From Candidatus Symbiopectobacterium sp. NZEC151 (GTDB lineage Bacteria > Pseudomonadota > Gammaproteobacteria > Enterobacterales > Enterobacteriaceae), in NCBI RefSeq assembly GCF_025962655.1, contig NZ_JAGFPE010000001.1:744001-808000 (forward strand): DNA of 64,000 nt, written 5' to 3'. This document shows positions 15,831 to 23,418 of this stretch, piece after piece. Under the pieces are notes generated by a model. That model was not told the DNA's origin. It was given only the letters and a program-made list of their open reading frames with translations, and did no database searches. Made by a program: the position numbers and the translations under genes. Each line of letters starts with the position of its first letter. Within the stretch, counting starts at the first letter, position 1.

Positions 15831-16940
15831 ATGAATAAGATATTAATTACTGGGGTTACAGGGTTTATTGGTGGGGCTACACTGGAAAATATCATTAATA
15901 ATGATCTTGGCTGTGATTTACTCCTTTTAGTCCGCGCTGATTCTCATGGTGACGCGGTGAAACGCGTTCATGAAAATATGAGAAAATTCAATATTAGTGA
16001 GGATAAGCTAACAAAAATAACTGAAGATAATATATTGTTGGGGGATCTTGGTAAACCCGAATTATATTTAGAGGATCCTCGGTTAGATAGCATAACGCAT
16101 GTGATTAACTGTGCTGCCATCGCGTCATTTGGTAAGAATCCAATGATTTGGAAAGTTAACGTTGATGGTACTCTCGCGTTAGCCCGAAGAATGGCCACTG
16201 TTAAGGGGTTGCAGCGGTTTTTGCATGTCGGTACGGCGATGTCTTGTACGCCAGAGCCCAATACACTCGTTTCTGAAGATACTCATTTTATTGAAAAAAA
16301 CAGCCATTTTGTCGAATACACACACTCGAAACTGATTGTTGAAAAACTAATGCGTCAGCATTGTCCACAGATGCCACTTTTATTTGCTCGTCCTTCTATC
16401 GTTGTTGGCCACACCAAACATGGTTGTAAACCGTCTAGTAGCATCTTCTGGGTTTTCAATATGGGACTGATGTTACAGAAATTCATGTGCTCAATGAAAG
16501 ATCGCATCGATGTTATTCCGGTAGATTATTGTGCTGAAGCCTTAGTCATGCTTCTTAACCGCGATCTGCCCAATGGAGAGGTGGTTCATATATCGGCAGG
16601 GGACGAGCATTGCGTACAGTTTATGGAAATTGATAACGCAATAGCGGATGCTATGCAGCGACAACCGGTTGGCGATAACTATGCCAAGGTCACGTATGAT
16701 GTTTTATTAACGATGCGCCGGGATTTGAAAAAAATCTTTGGTCCTTGTAATGAACGGATTATGCTCAAAGCGATGTATTTATATGGTCAATTTGCAGAAT
16801 TGAATGTGCGGTTTGATAACCATAAGTTATTAAGTTTGGGCATGCCAAAACCGCCTAGGTTTACTGATTATATTGGCTTGTGTGTGAGTAGTACTCGTCA
16901 TTTATCTATACCGCAACAGATGATGGTAGATTTTAAATAA
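15831..16940 (+). CDS. Extended SDR, thioester-reductase/NAD-epimerase type
   Basis: The 369-residue protein begins MNKILITGVTGFIGGATLEN, the TGxxGFIG nucleotide-binding motif of extended short-chain dehydrogenases. An NAD-binding NCAA motif follows (HVINCAAIAS) and the catalytic Tyr-Lys pair is Y163-K167 (YTHSK). The domain resembles the NAD_binding_4 (male-sterility/thioester reductase) branch, which reduces acyl thioesters or modifies sugars. The C-terminal ~100 residues lack a recognisable motif. I chose ATG 15831 since the Rossmann motif follows at the usual distance; the frame extends 11 codons upstream without support. No pathway neighbour tells the substrate. Confidence 0.7.
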   Translation: MNKILITGVTGFIGGATLENIINNDLGCDLLLLVRADSHGDAVKRVHENMRKFNISEDKLTKITEDNILLGDLGKPELYLEDPRLDSITHVINCAAIASFGKNPMIWKVNVDGTLALARRMATVKGLQRFLHVGTAMSCTPEPNTLVSEDTHFIEKNSHFVEYTHSKLIVEKLMRQHCPQMPLLFARPSIVVGHTKHGCKPSSSIFWVFNMGLMLQKFMCSMKDRIDVIPVDYCAEALVMLLNRDLPNGEVVHISAGDEHCVQFMEIDNAIADAMQRQPVGDNYAKVTYDVLLTMRRDLKKIFGPCNERIMLKAMYLYGQFAELNVRFDNHKLLSLGMPKPPRFTDYIGLCVSSTRHLSIPQQMMVDFK

Positions 16941-17042
16941 AAGAGAATAACGATAGAGGAAGGGGGCATGACGCCCATGCCGGACAGGTGCGCAACCAGG
17001 ATATAAAAAACAGCATTGATCAATGCTTCCAACGTCCATGCT

Positions 17043-17085
17043 ACCCAAATCAGCCCAGCGGTAACCGCTGGGCTGATTTGGGTTT
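17043..17085. terminator. Long near-perfect palindrome, probable bidirectional terminator
   Basis: ACCCAAATCAGCCCAGCGGT is followed at once by its reverse complement ending in GGGTTT. The stem is close to 20 bp with a minimal loop. It lies between the SDR gene (plus) and the small-peptide/lpxP genes (minus). Such a perfect stem is stronger than normal terminators. Confidence 0.65.
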
Positions 17086-17147
17086 AAAGACAAGGAATTA
17101 TGTAGTGGGCAGAAAAAACTGCTCGCCTTTTCCCTCTGTGGATTCTG

Positions 17148-17222
17148 CTACCACCATCCCAGATAGCTGCCAGCGCCCACAACGATAGCCACACCAATCA
17201 TTATCATTGTGATTTTACTCAT
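17148..17222 (-). CDS. Small single-span membrane peptide, 24 residues
   Basis: A short frame begins MSKITMIMIGVAIVVGAG and ends in LGWW. It is preceded by GGAG nine bases upstream, and nearly the whole peptide is one membrane helix. It lies 33 bp downstream of lpxP on the same strand. Its good ribosome-binding site and hydrophobic continuity suggest a genuine small protein of the type often missed in annotation. I do not recognise a named family. Confidence 0.5.
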   Translation of the reverse strand: MSKITMIMIGVAIVVGAGSYLGWW

Positions 17223-17255
17223 TGGTCTTTCTCCTTATTTCCTTGGCAGTATCAT

Positions 17256-18179
17256 TTATATATACAGTGATTTTTCGCCTTGCGGTCGCGTTTTGAAGCG
17301 CCGATGAACCCAGAGATACTGCTCAGGGGCACGCAATATTTCCCGCTCAATGACCTTGTTGATGTAGGTTGCTGCCGCAAATTCATCGTCTTTCGGGTAA
17401 TCCAGCAATTCGGGCTCGATGATTAACGTATAGCCAGTAAGGTCAGGCTTTCTGATAAGCGTGATGGTCAGCATCGCTGCACCGGACAAACGAGAAAGCA
17501 CGTATGTTCCGTTGGTGGTTGCCACATCGCTGACGGCAAAGAAGGGCGCAAAGGTGCTGCCTTTCGGGCCGTAATCCTGATCGGGAGCAAACCAGACGGC
17601 TTCCCCTTGGCGCAGGGCGGCAACCATGGCTTTCAGGTTTCGGCGATCGATCATCGCTTTGTTGGAACGCATTCTGCCTTTGGTCTGCACCCATTCCAAC
17701 AGGCGATTATTGTGCGGGCGATACATCGCCATCATCGGTTGGTACTGGCCCATAGCACGGCCACCCAGCTCCAACGACATAAAATGCACGCCAACCGCCA
17801 TTACGCCGCGTTTGTTCTCTTGAGCGCGCTGGAGGTTGTGTAATCCTTGCACGTCAACCAGTTTACGAATGCGCTCGTTGGGCCAAAACCAGGCAATCCC
17901 GGTTTCCACCAGCGCCATCCCCAACGACGAAAAGTTACCGGCAATCAGTCTTTCTTGCTCTTCATCATTTAGCGTTGGGAAGCAAAGTTTAAGGTTCCTG
18001 CGCGCGATGGTTTCTCTTCGTTTAAGAAATGGCCGTGACAATCTGCCACAGAGGGCACCCAGGCGAATAAGCACGGGGTAGGGCAGTTGGACTAGAAGGA
18101 AAAGTACCGTAACGCCAAACCAGGTTAACCAGTAGCGAGGATGAAAAAAGGCAGGACAAAAACGAACGCTTGAACTCAT
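17256..18179 (-). CDS. lpxP: Lipid A palmitoleoyl (late) acyltransferase LpxP
   Basis: Late acyltransferase of lipid A synthesis at the inner membrane. LpxP of E. coli is the cold-induced paralogue of LpxL and transfers palmitoleate from ACP to the Kdo2-lipid IVA core. The 307-residue length equals the E. coli enzyme. The protein has an N-terminal membrane anchor (YWLTWFGVTVLFLLVQLPYPV), the catalytic HX4E (HFMSLE) and family blocks such as MYRPHNNRLLEWVQT and RRFKTRP. Segments such as GVHFMSLELGGR and the C-terminal SLYI favour LpxP over LpxL. ATG 18179 follows AGGAAC; the longer frame to 18290 adds unrelated sequence. Confidence 0.88.
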   Translation of the reverse strand: MSSSVRFCPAFFHPRYWLTWFGVTVLFLLVQLPYPVLIRLGALCGRLSRPFLKRRETIARRNLKLCFPTLNDEEQERLIAGNFSSLGMALVETGIAWFWPNERIRKLVDVQGLHNLQRAQENKRGVMAVGVHFMSLELGGRAMGQYQPMMAMYRPHNNRLLEWVQTKGRMRSNKAMIDRRNLKAMVAALRQGEAVWFAPDQDYGPKGSTFAPFFAVSDVATTNGTYVLSRLSGAAMLTITLIRKPDLTGYTLIIEPELLDYPKDDEFAAATYINKVIEREILRAPEQYLWVHRRFKTRPQGEKSLYI

Positions 18180-18789
18180 GATGTTCCTATACGCACTATA
18201 CAAAAAAAAGGGATGTATCGCATAAAGAAACAGACTTTCTGTAAGCGGCACACTGGGACGAAAACCCTGATACCTGGGGGATGTCCTCACTCCAGCAAGC
18301 TGCCTGACCTGAAGGTTTCAGGAAACGGCGCACTCCTCATTCACACTGGCTATATGATAGAGGTAAGGTCTTCCGCTTATCCAGCGATTTCATTCATCAA
18401 TTTGCCAATTTGCATTTTCTTTACGAATCTCTTCGATGGCGCGCTGGTTTTATTGATGTTGCAGCCTGCAACGTCAGGTAGCGTAAACGGGTGACAGGGT
18501 ACGGTCATGCGGAACAACGCGCTATAAAATTTGATCTCCATAGCTTTTTCACAAAATATCGTTGCTTCTAAAATGAAACAATGTTTCGTTTTTGTGGGGC
18601 GTGTGGTATTTTATGACCCTAGGACTGGATATGATTACGTTGTTCTAACGCAGTAGCCTCACAGTAAGCGCCGCGCTTCTGGTTGATCGGTATCAGATGA
18701 CGGAAGTATGAAGGGGCGATTACAGAGATGCGATGATGTGAATCATATCGCTCTTAATCTCTTCGCTAAATCGATATGGGAATGGTTAA
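18180..18789. other. Divergent intergenic region lpxP / SDR dehydrogenase
   Basis: About 610 bp between divergent genes. It holds the lpxP ribosome-binding site (and a possible TATAGT -10 on the minus strand near 18196-18201), the KdgR box at 18571-18591 and a weak CRP-like TGTGA half-site near 18736. A 93-codon ORF at 18213-18494 shows no coding character. Confidence 0.5.
18571..18591. promoter_or_regulatory. KdgR box upstream of the SDR dehydrogenase
   Basis: AAATGAAACAATGTTTCGTT contains the palindromic core GAAAC-AAT-GTTTC of the KdgR operator of pectinolytic enterobacteria. It lies about 200 bp before the dehydrogenase start and predicts repression by KdgR, relieved by 2-keto-3-deoxygluconate. 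Confidence 0.75.
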
Positions 18790-19593
18790 ATGAGTAATTA
18801 TCAGCAGCAGTTTTCTCTTGAAGGTAAAGTGGCTCTGGTCACAGGGGCCTCTTACGGTATTGGTTTTGCCATTGCCAGCGCATTGGGCGAAGCTGGGGCG
18901 ACAATCGTTTTTAACGATATCAAACAAGACTCGATCGAAAAAGGCCTGGCCGCTTATAAAGACGCTGGTCTGAAAGCGCACGGTTATGTCTTTGACGTAA
19001 CTGATGAAGCTGCGGTAAACGCAACCGTCAAGAAAATCGAAGAAGAAGTGGGTGTGATTGATATTCTGGTCAACAATGCCGGTATCATTCAACGCACGCC
19101 GATGCTTGAAATGGAAGTGTCTGATTTCCGTAAAGTGATCGATGTTGACTTGAACGCGCCTTTCATCGTTTCCAAGGCTGTTTTGCCGTCAATGATCAAA
19201 AAAGGCCACGGCAAAATCATTAACATCTGCTCTATGATGAGCGAACTGGGTCGTGAAACTGTCGCTGGCTATGCTGCGGCAAAAGGCGGCCTGAAAATGC
19301 TGACCAAAAATATCTGTTCTGAATTTGGTGAAGCCAACATTCAATGTAACGGTATTGGCCCTGGCTACATCGCTACGCCGCAAACTGCACCGTTGCGTGA
19401 AATTCAGGCTGATGGCTCTCGTCATCCGTTTGACCAATTCATCATCGCAAAAACGCCCGCTGCACGCTGGGGCACGACCGACGATCTGAAAGGACCTGCT
19501 GTATTCCTGGCATCTAATGCGTCTGATTTCGTGAATGGTCACATTCTGTACGTTGACGGCGGCATCCTGGCTTACATCGGTAAGCAGCCGTAA
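18790..19593 (+). CDS. SDR dehydrogenase of hexuronate/gluconate type (gluconate 5-dehydrogenase or KduD-like)
   Basis: Classical 267-residue short-chain dehydrogenase: cofactor motif TGASYGIG near residue 17, NNAG, and a catalytic triad Ser148-Tyr161-Lys165 (SMMS ... YAAAK). The C-terminal FLASNASDFVNGHILYVDGG is typical. It looks like gluconate 5-dehydrogenases and differs from the standard KduD sequence of E. coli and Dickeya (which begins with an ILxxFxLxGK pattern). The KdgR box upstream places it in pectin or ketodeoxy-sugar catabolism, where a reductase of 2,5-diketo-3-deoxygluconate or 5-ketogluconate would fit. Substrate is inferred. It is monocistronic, with a terminator at 19641-19671. 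Confidence 0.75.
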   Translation: MSNYQQQFSLEGKVALVTGASYGIGFAIASALGEAGATIVFNDIKQDSIEKGLAAYKDAGLKAHGYVFDVTDEAAVNATVKKIEEEVGVIDILVNNAGIIQRTPMLEMEVSDFRKVIDVDLNAPFIVSKAVLPSMIKKGHGKIINICSMMSELGRETVAGYAAAKGGLKMLTKNICSEFGEANIQCNGIGPGYIATPQTAPLREIQADGSRHPFDQFIIAKTPAARWGTTDDLKGPAVFLASNASDFVNGHILYVDGGILAYIGKQP

Positions 19594-19640
19594 TTGTCAT
19601 TCGCCAGGCCTTTGCCTGGTGAGTAACAGCGTTAACCAAC

Positions 19641-19671
19641 AAACGGGAGCGTAGCTCCCGTTTGCATTTTT
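19641..19671 (+). terminator. Terminator after the SDR dehydrogenase
   Basis: AAACGGGAGC-gta-GCTCCCGTTT followed by GCATTTTTG. A second small hairpin (CCAGGC-cttt-GCCTGG, 19604-19619) precedes it. Confidence 0.75.
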
Positions 19672-19713
19672 GTTACCCCGAATCACTGTCACTGAAAAAC
19701 GCCCACGGTCAGA

Positions 19714-19935
19714 TTAGGCCAATCGGCGGCATAAAAATTTCCCTTTTATCACCCCATCGAAAAACCGGCCTTTTGAAACCACTGCATCGGAAATGTATTT
19801 TTTATAAATGCGTTCCGGAACATCTAGGTATTGATAAATCTCACCGTTATGAAAGGCGATTTCCAATAAGCGCTTATCGGAGTCGTAACCGAGCGCACGA
19901 ATTCTGGAGGATGTGACTGAATGCCGCAACACCAC
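19714..19935 (-). CDS. KTSC domain protein
   Basis: The 73-residue protein is a single KTSC domain (V-SS-I-ALGYD ... L-I-F-NGEIYQYLDVPE ... Y). The family is often found alone or next to RNA-binding enzymes such as lysyl-tRNA synthetases, and is of unknown biochemical role. The start is GTG at 19935, supported by GAGGA five bases upstream. Its last positions are close to the end of the convergent SDR gene. No other gene is co-directional nearby, so it is probably monocistronic. Confidence 0.7.
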   Translation of the reverse strand: MVLRHSVTSSRIRALGYDSDKRLLEIAFHNGEIYQYLDVPERIYKKYISDAVVSKGRFFDGVIKGKFLCRRLA

Positions 19936-20147
19936 GTATGTCCTCTATACTTGTCAGCAAAGACAAACTATACGGCATTTCGGAGCGTGCCATCCAGCGT
20001 TACCTGCATATCCCGTGATAGGAAAATTGACTGCTCGCTTTGTGATCCAGTGCAATGTTTTTCTGTGTCGCTTACAGCGTGTTTTGCACAGGGTGTTGTA
20101 TATTTTTAATACAGCATGGTGCTGACCACAAGGGAGGATCTGTTGGT

Positions 20148-20354
20148 ATGATTAATTTTGAAAAGATGATTCTCGAATACAGTGACAAGTATGCAGATTT
20201 TGCTGCATCGACAGTCGCCTTTATGGAAAGCCAGAAGCGCGAAATATGCGCAGATACAATCGCCTTGAAAATCCCACCGGAAAAAAGAGCCTATTTTGAA
20301 GCTCGGTTAGAGCATTACCGGAGCATCTATAAATCTCAAACGCTGGTCGAGTGA
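20148..20354 (+). CDS. Hypothetical small protein
   Basis: The 68-residue protein begins MINFEKMILEYSDKYADFAA. It is predicted to be helical and amphipathic, without membrane or signal segments. GGAGG lies about ten bases before the ATG. I do not recognise the family. It lies about 240 bp upstream of the sopB-like gene on the same strand. It is smaller than known type III chaperones (about 110-130 residues), so a chaperone role is not supported. Confidence 0.5.
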   Translation: MINFEKMILEYSDKYADFAASTVAFMESQKREICADTIALKIPPEKRAYFEARLEHYRSIYKSQTLVE

Positions 20355-20593
20355 TGTGAAGATTGCAGCGGCACTCTGCTTTCCTTCATGCCTGGCATCG
20401 CGCTATTTGCTAAGGGAATTACCTTCAGGGATGAAGCAGTTATCGATTTATCAGTAGGCTACCCTCCAGCAACCCAGAAATGATCATCCTCATCAGCGTG
20501 TAATCGCTATCGCCGTTGAATTGGGCGTTTAGTAGTAGTTAATCTCATCAGGGGCCAGTAACGTTATCGCTCAATGAGCGGAGGCGTTATTCT
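20355..20593. other. Upstream region of the sopB-like gene
   Basis: No open frame of note. I looked for a Hrp box (GGAACC, a 15-16 base spacer, then CCAC) expected for HrpL-dependent effector genes and do not see a convincing one. Only GGAGG near the start codon stands out. Confidence 0.4.
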
Positions 20594-22366
20594 ATGGGCG
20601 TTAATGGTTTTTTCGGTGGCATCAGGCAACAGAAGTATCATGTTAATCATTATCAGAACGTTAGTACTAAAACAGAGGGGCCGGTAACCTCTGACAATAG
20701 AACGTTGTGGGCGAATCATCTTAAGTCTGCGGTGCAGATTAATGAGAAACCGACATTGCACGCCGCGGCTGACAAAAAGAAAACCTTTACAGGCACTGTG
20801 GCGCGGCGCGTTAAACATTATCAGGCAGCAGGGCGCTCGAATGTTGAACGTCAACATGAAGCCGTTAATACTTCCCGTACAACAGAAACGCTGAGCGTCT
20901 TAGAAGGGCATTTTCTCAGCGCAGCCACTAGCGCAATGTTGGCATTGGGGCGCGATCCCTCGGCACTGCTGGATCAGACGCGTCAGAAACTGCATGCGGA
21001 AAACAGAGCGCTCACCAAACAGGATTTGCAGGAAGCGAAAACCCTAAAACCCCTATTGATAGACGGGTTGACAAGAGAGTTTATCAAGCAAGGCTTTCCC
21101 GAAAAAGAGGCAAGAACGCACGCTAAACAAGCCTTTGCAACGGGTTTGCGCGAGGTGCTAAACACCCGGAAATGGGAAACGGTTGATACCCGCTTTCAAC
21201 ACAACAATGTGGACTATCGCTGCAAGCTTACGCCCGCCGGACAGATGAAGCAGGGAGGAAATGACGTTTTTCATACCCCTTACAATGACAAGGGGGTCGC
21301 TTCCTCTTCCTCGCAGGAAACCGCGCATGCCACGAATTTATGGCTATCCGAATTCAGCGTCCTCGGTGAAAAGGGATCAACACAACGGCTATTTAGCGGA
21401 ATACGTCACGGCACTTTGTCTCCTTACGGTTTGGCAAAAAATTCAGATGCGCGCTATTTCGGTGCGCAAACCCGCGCCATGGAAGTAGTGACCGCTGCGC
21501 TTTTCGCTCGCCCTGAGCTGCTGCGCGACGCTGAACAAGGAAAAACGGTGGGGCTGAATCTGGCATCAACATCATTGGTTACCGGCGGTATCGGGGCGGA
21601 GAAAGAGATGATGGATGACCAGATGCAGGCGTGGGCGATGTTGAGTCAACAGCAACCGTTACAGGTTCCGTTAAGGGATGCGCAGGGTAATAGTTATCAC
21701 GCTTCGGTAAATCTCAACGTTGCGGCATTCAACTTTGGTGTCAACGAGTTTGCGCTTATCGGCAATATGGGGTGGAAACAGGCAGATGGTTATAACGAAG
21801 CGGCGCTGAAAACGCTGCTCGGCAATGATTTAAGCGTGACCGCACCGCCAAAAGGATGGGTGGGTGACTATTTAGCTCAACATCCGACGGCAGAAAACGC
21901 ACAAAAAGTCAGAACGCTAAGCCAGCAGTTAAAAGCGATTTGGGCCAATAAAACGCATCATCGTGATGGTGGCGAACCCTATAAAGCGGCTTTGCGTGTT
22001 GCTCTACTCGCCAATGAAATTGGCGCTATGCCGTGCTGGAACTGTAAGAGTGGTAAAGACAGAACCGGTATGCTGGATGCAGAAATCAAACGTGAAGCAG
22101 TGAAAATGCATCAACATGACACCGGCGTGATGCCACAAGCGTCAAGTGTCAGTGTACCGGGACGTTCGCTGGACAGTGCGGAACAACAACTTTTGCGGAC
22201 CATTTTGCTGCACGGTGGCAATAGCGAAGTGCAACAGTATAACACTGGTGTTCCCGGGAATAAGGTGGCAAAACCATTGCCCGGATTTCTGACGTTGTCC
22301 ACGCGTCAACGAATCGGGGATGCGTTTGCTTTTAAAAATACACAAGGTTTATCTGAATTGGTGTAA
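20594..22366 (+). CDS. sopB: SopB/IpgD family inositol phosphate phosphatase (putative type III effector)
   Basis: The 590-residue protein carries the two SopB/IpgD signature motifs. One is NFGVNEFAL near residue 385. The other is the CX5R phosphatase loop C484-K-S-G-K-D-R490 within NCKSGKDRTGMLDAEIKRE. These enzymes dephosphorylate phosphoinositides and inositol polyphosphates and are injected into host cells by type III secretion in Salmonella and Shigella. The N-terminal ~100 residues are polar with no signal peptide, as in type III effectors. No SigE/IpgE-type chaperone and no secretion genes are nearby, so delivery is inferred. The gene symbol denotes the family only. Confidence 0.85.
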   Translation: MGVNGFFGGIRQQKYHVNHYQNVSTKTEGPVTSDNRTLWANHLKSAVQINEKPTLHAAADKKKTFTGTVARRVKHYQAAGRSNVERQHEAVNTSRTTETLSVLEGHFLSAATSAMLALGRDPSALLDQTRQKLHAENRALTKQDLQEAKTLKPLLIDGLTREFIKQGFPEKEARTHAKQAFATGLREVLNTRKWETVDTRFQHNNVDYRCKLTPAGQMKQGGNDVFHTPYNDKGVASSSSQETAHATNLWLSEFSVLGEKGSTQRLFSGIRHGTLSPYGLAKNSDARYFGAQTRAMEVVTAALFARPELLRDAEQGKTVGLNLASTSLVTGGIGAEKEMMDDQMQAWAMLSQQQPLQVPLRDAQGNSYHASVNLNVAAFNFGVNEFALIGNMGWKQADGYNEAALKTLLGNDLSVTAPPKGWVGDYLAQHPTAENAQKVRTLSQQLKAIWANKTHHRDGGEPYKAALRVALLANEIGAMPCWNCKSGKDRTGMLDAEIKREAVKMHQHDTGVMPQASSVSVPGRSLDSAEQQLLRTILLHGGNSEVQQYNTGVPGNKVAKPLPGFLTLSTRQRIGDAFAFKNTQGLSELV

Positions 22367-22489
22367 CCACAGCGCAAAGTGTTGCGCTGATGTAATTAAA
22401 ATGCGTCCATGGAATGGCAATAATATTGCCATTTATAAGATGTTTTATGTGCGATTCTAATCGGTATGACCGACAGTAAAAACGTGAGC

Positions 22490-22512
22490 AAACCTTGATC
22501 TAAATCACAATC
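22490..22512. promoter_or_regulatory. FNR/CRP-like site
   Basis: TTGATCTAAATCAC (22495-22508) differs from the FNR consensus TTGAT-N4-ATCAA by one base. It lies about 115 bp before the small gene at 22622. A functional site is possible but unproven. Confidence 0.3.
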
Positions 22513-22621
22513 GACGGACCCGCTTTTTGGTGTTATGAAAATCCCGTCGTAGGGAAAATGGTCCCATTAATATAAACTGATTTGAGCAAGGTATAACGTT
22601 GCGTTATGCTGCGGAGGAAAT

Positions 22622-22879
22622 ATGTCGGTTATTCGCACATGCCTTAACCTGTTTGGTGGTGATACGGTAATTGTACGGTGTTCTAATACGTTTGATATTC
22701 ATATGAGCGATTCTACACCGGAATTGCCTACCACACCGGAGGTGGTGCAAAACAACAGTATTAGCATTAGTGCTGAAGATGAGGTCTATTTCACCGTACC
22801 TTATACGGGTGAGTGGAACTTAACCATTAATGCCAAGAATGATACGCCAGAGTACTCTATTAGTTATTTCCCCGCATAA
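22622..22879 (+). CDS. Hypothetical small beta-rich protein (DUF1883-like)
   Basis: The 85-residue protein has an excellent Shine-Dalgarno (GGAGGAAAT before the ATG) and no signal peptide. The sequence alternates like beta strands: GGDTVIVRCSNTFDIHMSD, then EDEVYFTVPYTGEWNLTINA. The VP-x-x-G-x-W-x-L-x-I pattern resembles DUF1883-type sandwich proteins. It follows the sopB-like gene on the same strand, 255 bp away, probably with its own promoter. Function unknown. Confidence 0.55.
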   Translation: MSVIRTCLNLFGGDTVIVRCSNTFDIHMSDSTPELPTTPEVVQNNSISISAEDEVYFTVPYTGEWNLTINAKNDTPEYSISYFPA

Positions 22880-23418
22880 TAACGACATTGCTCAGGGATG
22901 AGATAAATAAAATAGCGAATATTTTCTATCTATGGCGCAATATATCGGCTAATGCTGATAGTGACGTAGCGCCTAAGAAATAGGTTACGTGCTATTATTA
23001 TTAAGCGTTCTCCTCTGTACCGACAATCGCTGCGCCCCTCATCAAAGGTAAGACCAATACCTTGAGTCACACCCCGTGGTGTGATGCTAATCACGCCTCA
23101 CGGATGCCAACGTTGCCAAGGGCATGCGATGTTTCTTAATTTTGTTGGTTTCTGCAACGGAGCAAACAAAACGCAGCCATACTATTAATACGTGAACAGA
23201 TTTTTAGGCATTTCTGCTACGCTTGAAAACAAGGTTTTGCTAACCAACGTTTAGCAACAGGGTAGGCAATCAGCAAGCAGAGTGTGGCTTGAATGTTGGA
23301 TGGCTCACGATTTCCCGTATCCTTGTGAATTGAAAACGCGTGTTTTATCTGCACCTGTTAGCCAGGCACTGCATCATTATCTCAAAGTTATGAACATCGG
23401 TAGCGTAGAGGGCACTGT
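22880..23418. other. Intergenic region before the GGDEF-EAL gene
   Basis: About 540 bp without a gene. A short perfect palindrome, TCACACCCC/GTGGTGTGA, lies at 23067-23084 but lacks a T run. A GAGGG seven bases before the ATG at 23419 marks the ribosome-binding site of the next gene. Nothing else was recognised. Confidence 0.45.

Noticed and set aside
16988..17188. Plus-strand ORF across the palindrome
   Set aside because: It is translated through the terminator stem and opposite the small-peptide gene; composition is not protein-like.
18213..18494. 93-codon ORF between lpxP and the SDR gene
   Set aside because: It starts inside the lpxP promoter area with no ribosome-binding site and shows no family features.
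18730..18755. CRP sites upstream of the SDR gene and pelW (18736, 59527)
   Set aside because: Only one half-site (TGTGA) is good in each; they need matrix scoring before annotation.
18790..19593. Naming the SDR kduD
   Set aside because: The KdgR box is tempting, but the sequence lacks the KduD-specific N-terminus and conserved blocks and looks like gluconate 5-dehydrogenase.
20355..20593. Hrp box upstream of the sopB-like gene
   Set aside because: No GGAACC with a correctly spaced CCAC was found.
23067..23084. Palindrome TCACACCCC/GTGGTGTGA as a terminator or operator
   Set aside because: No T run, not next to a gene end and no known operator match.
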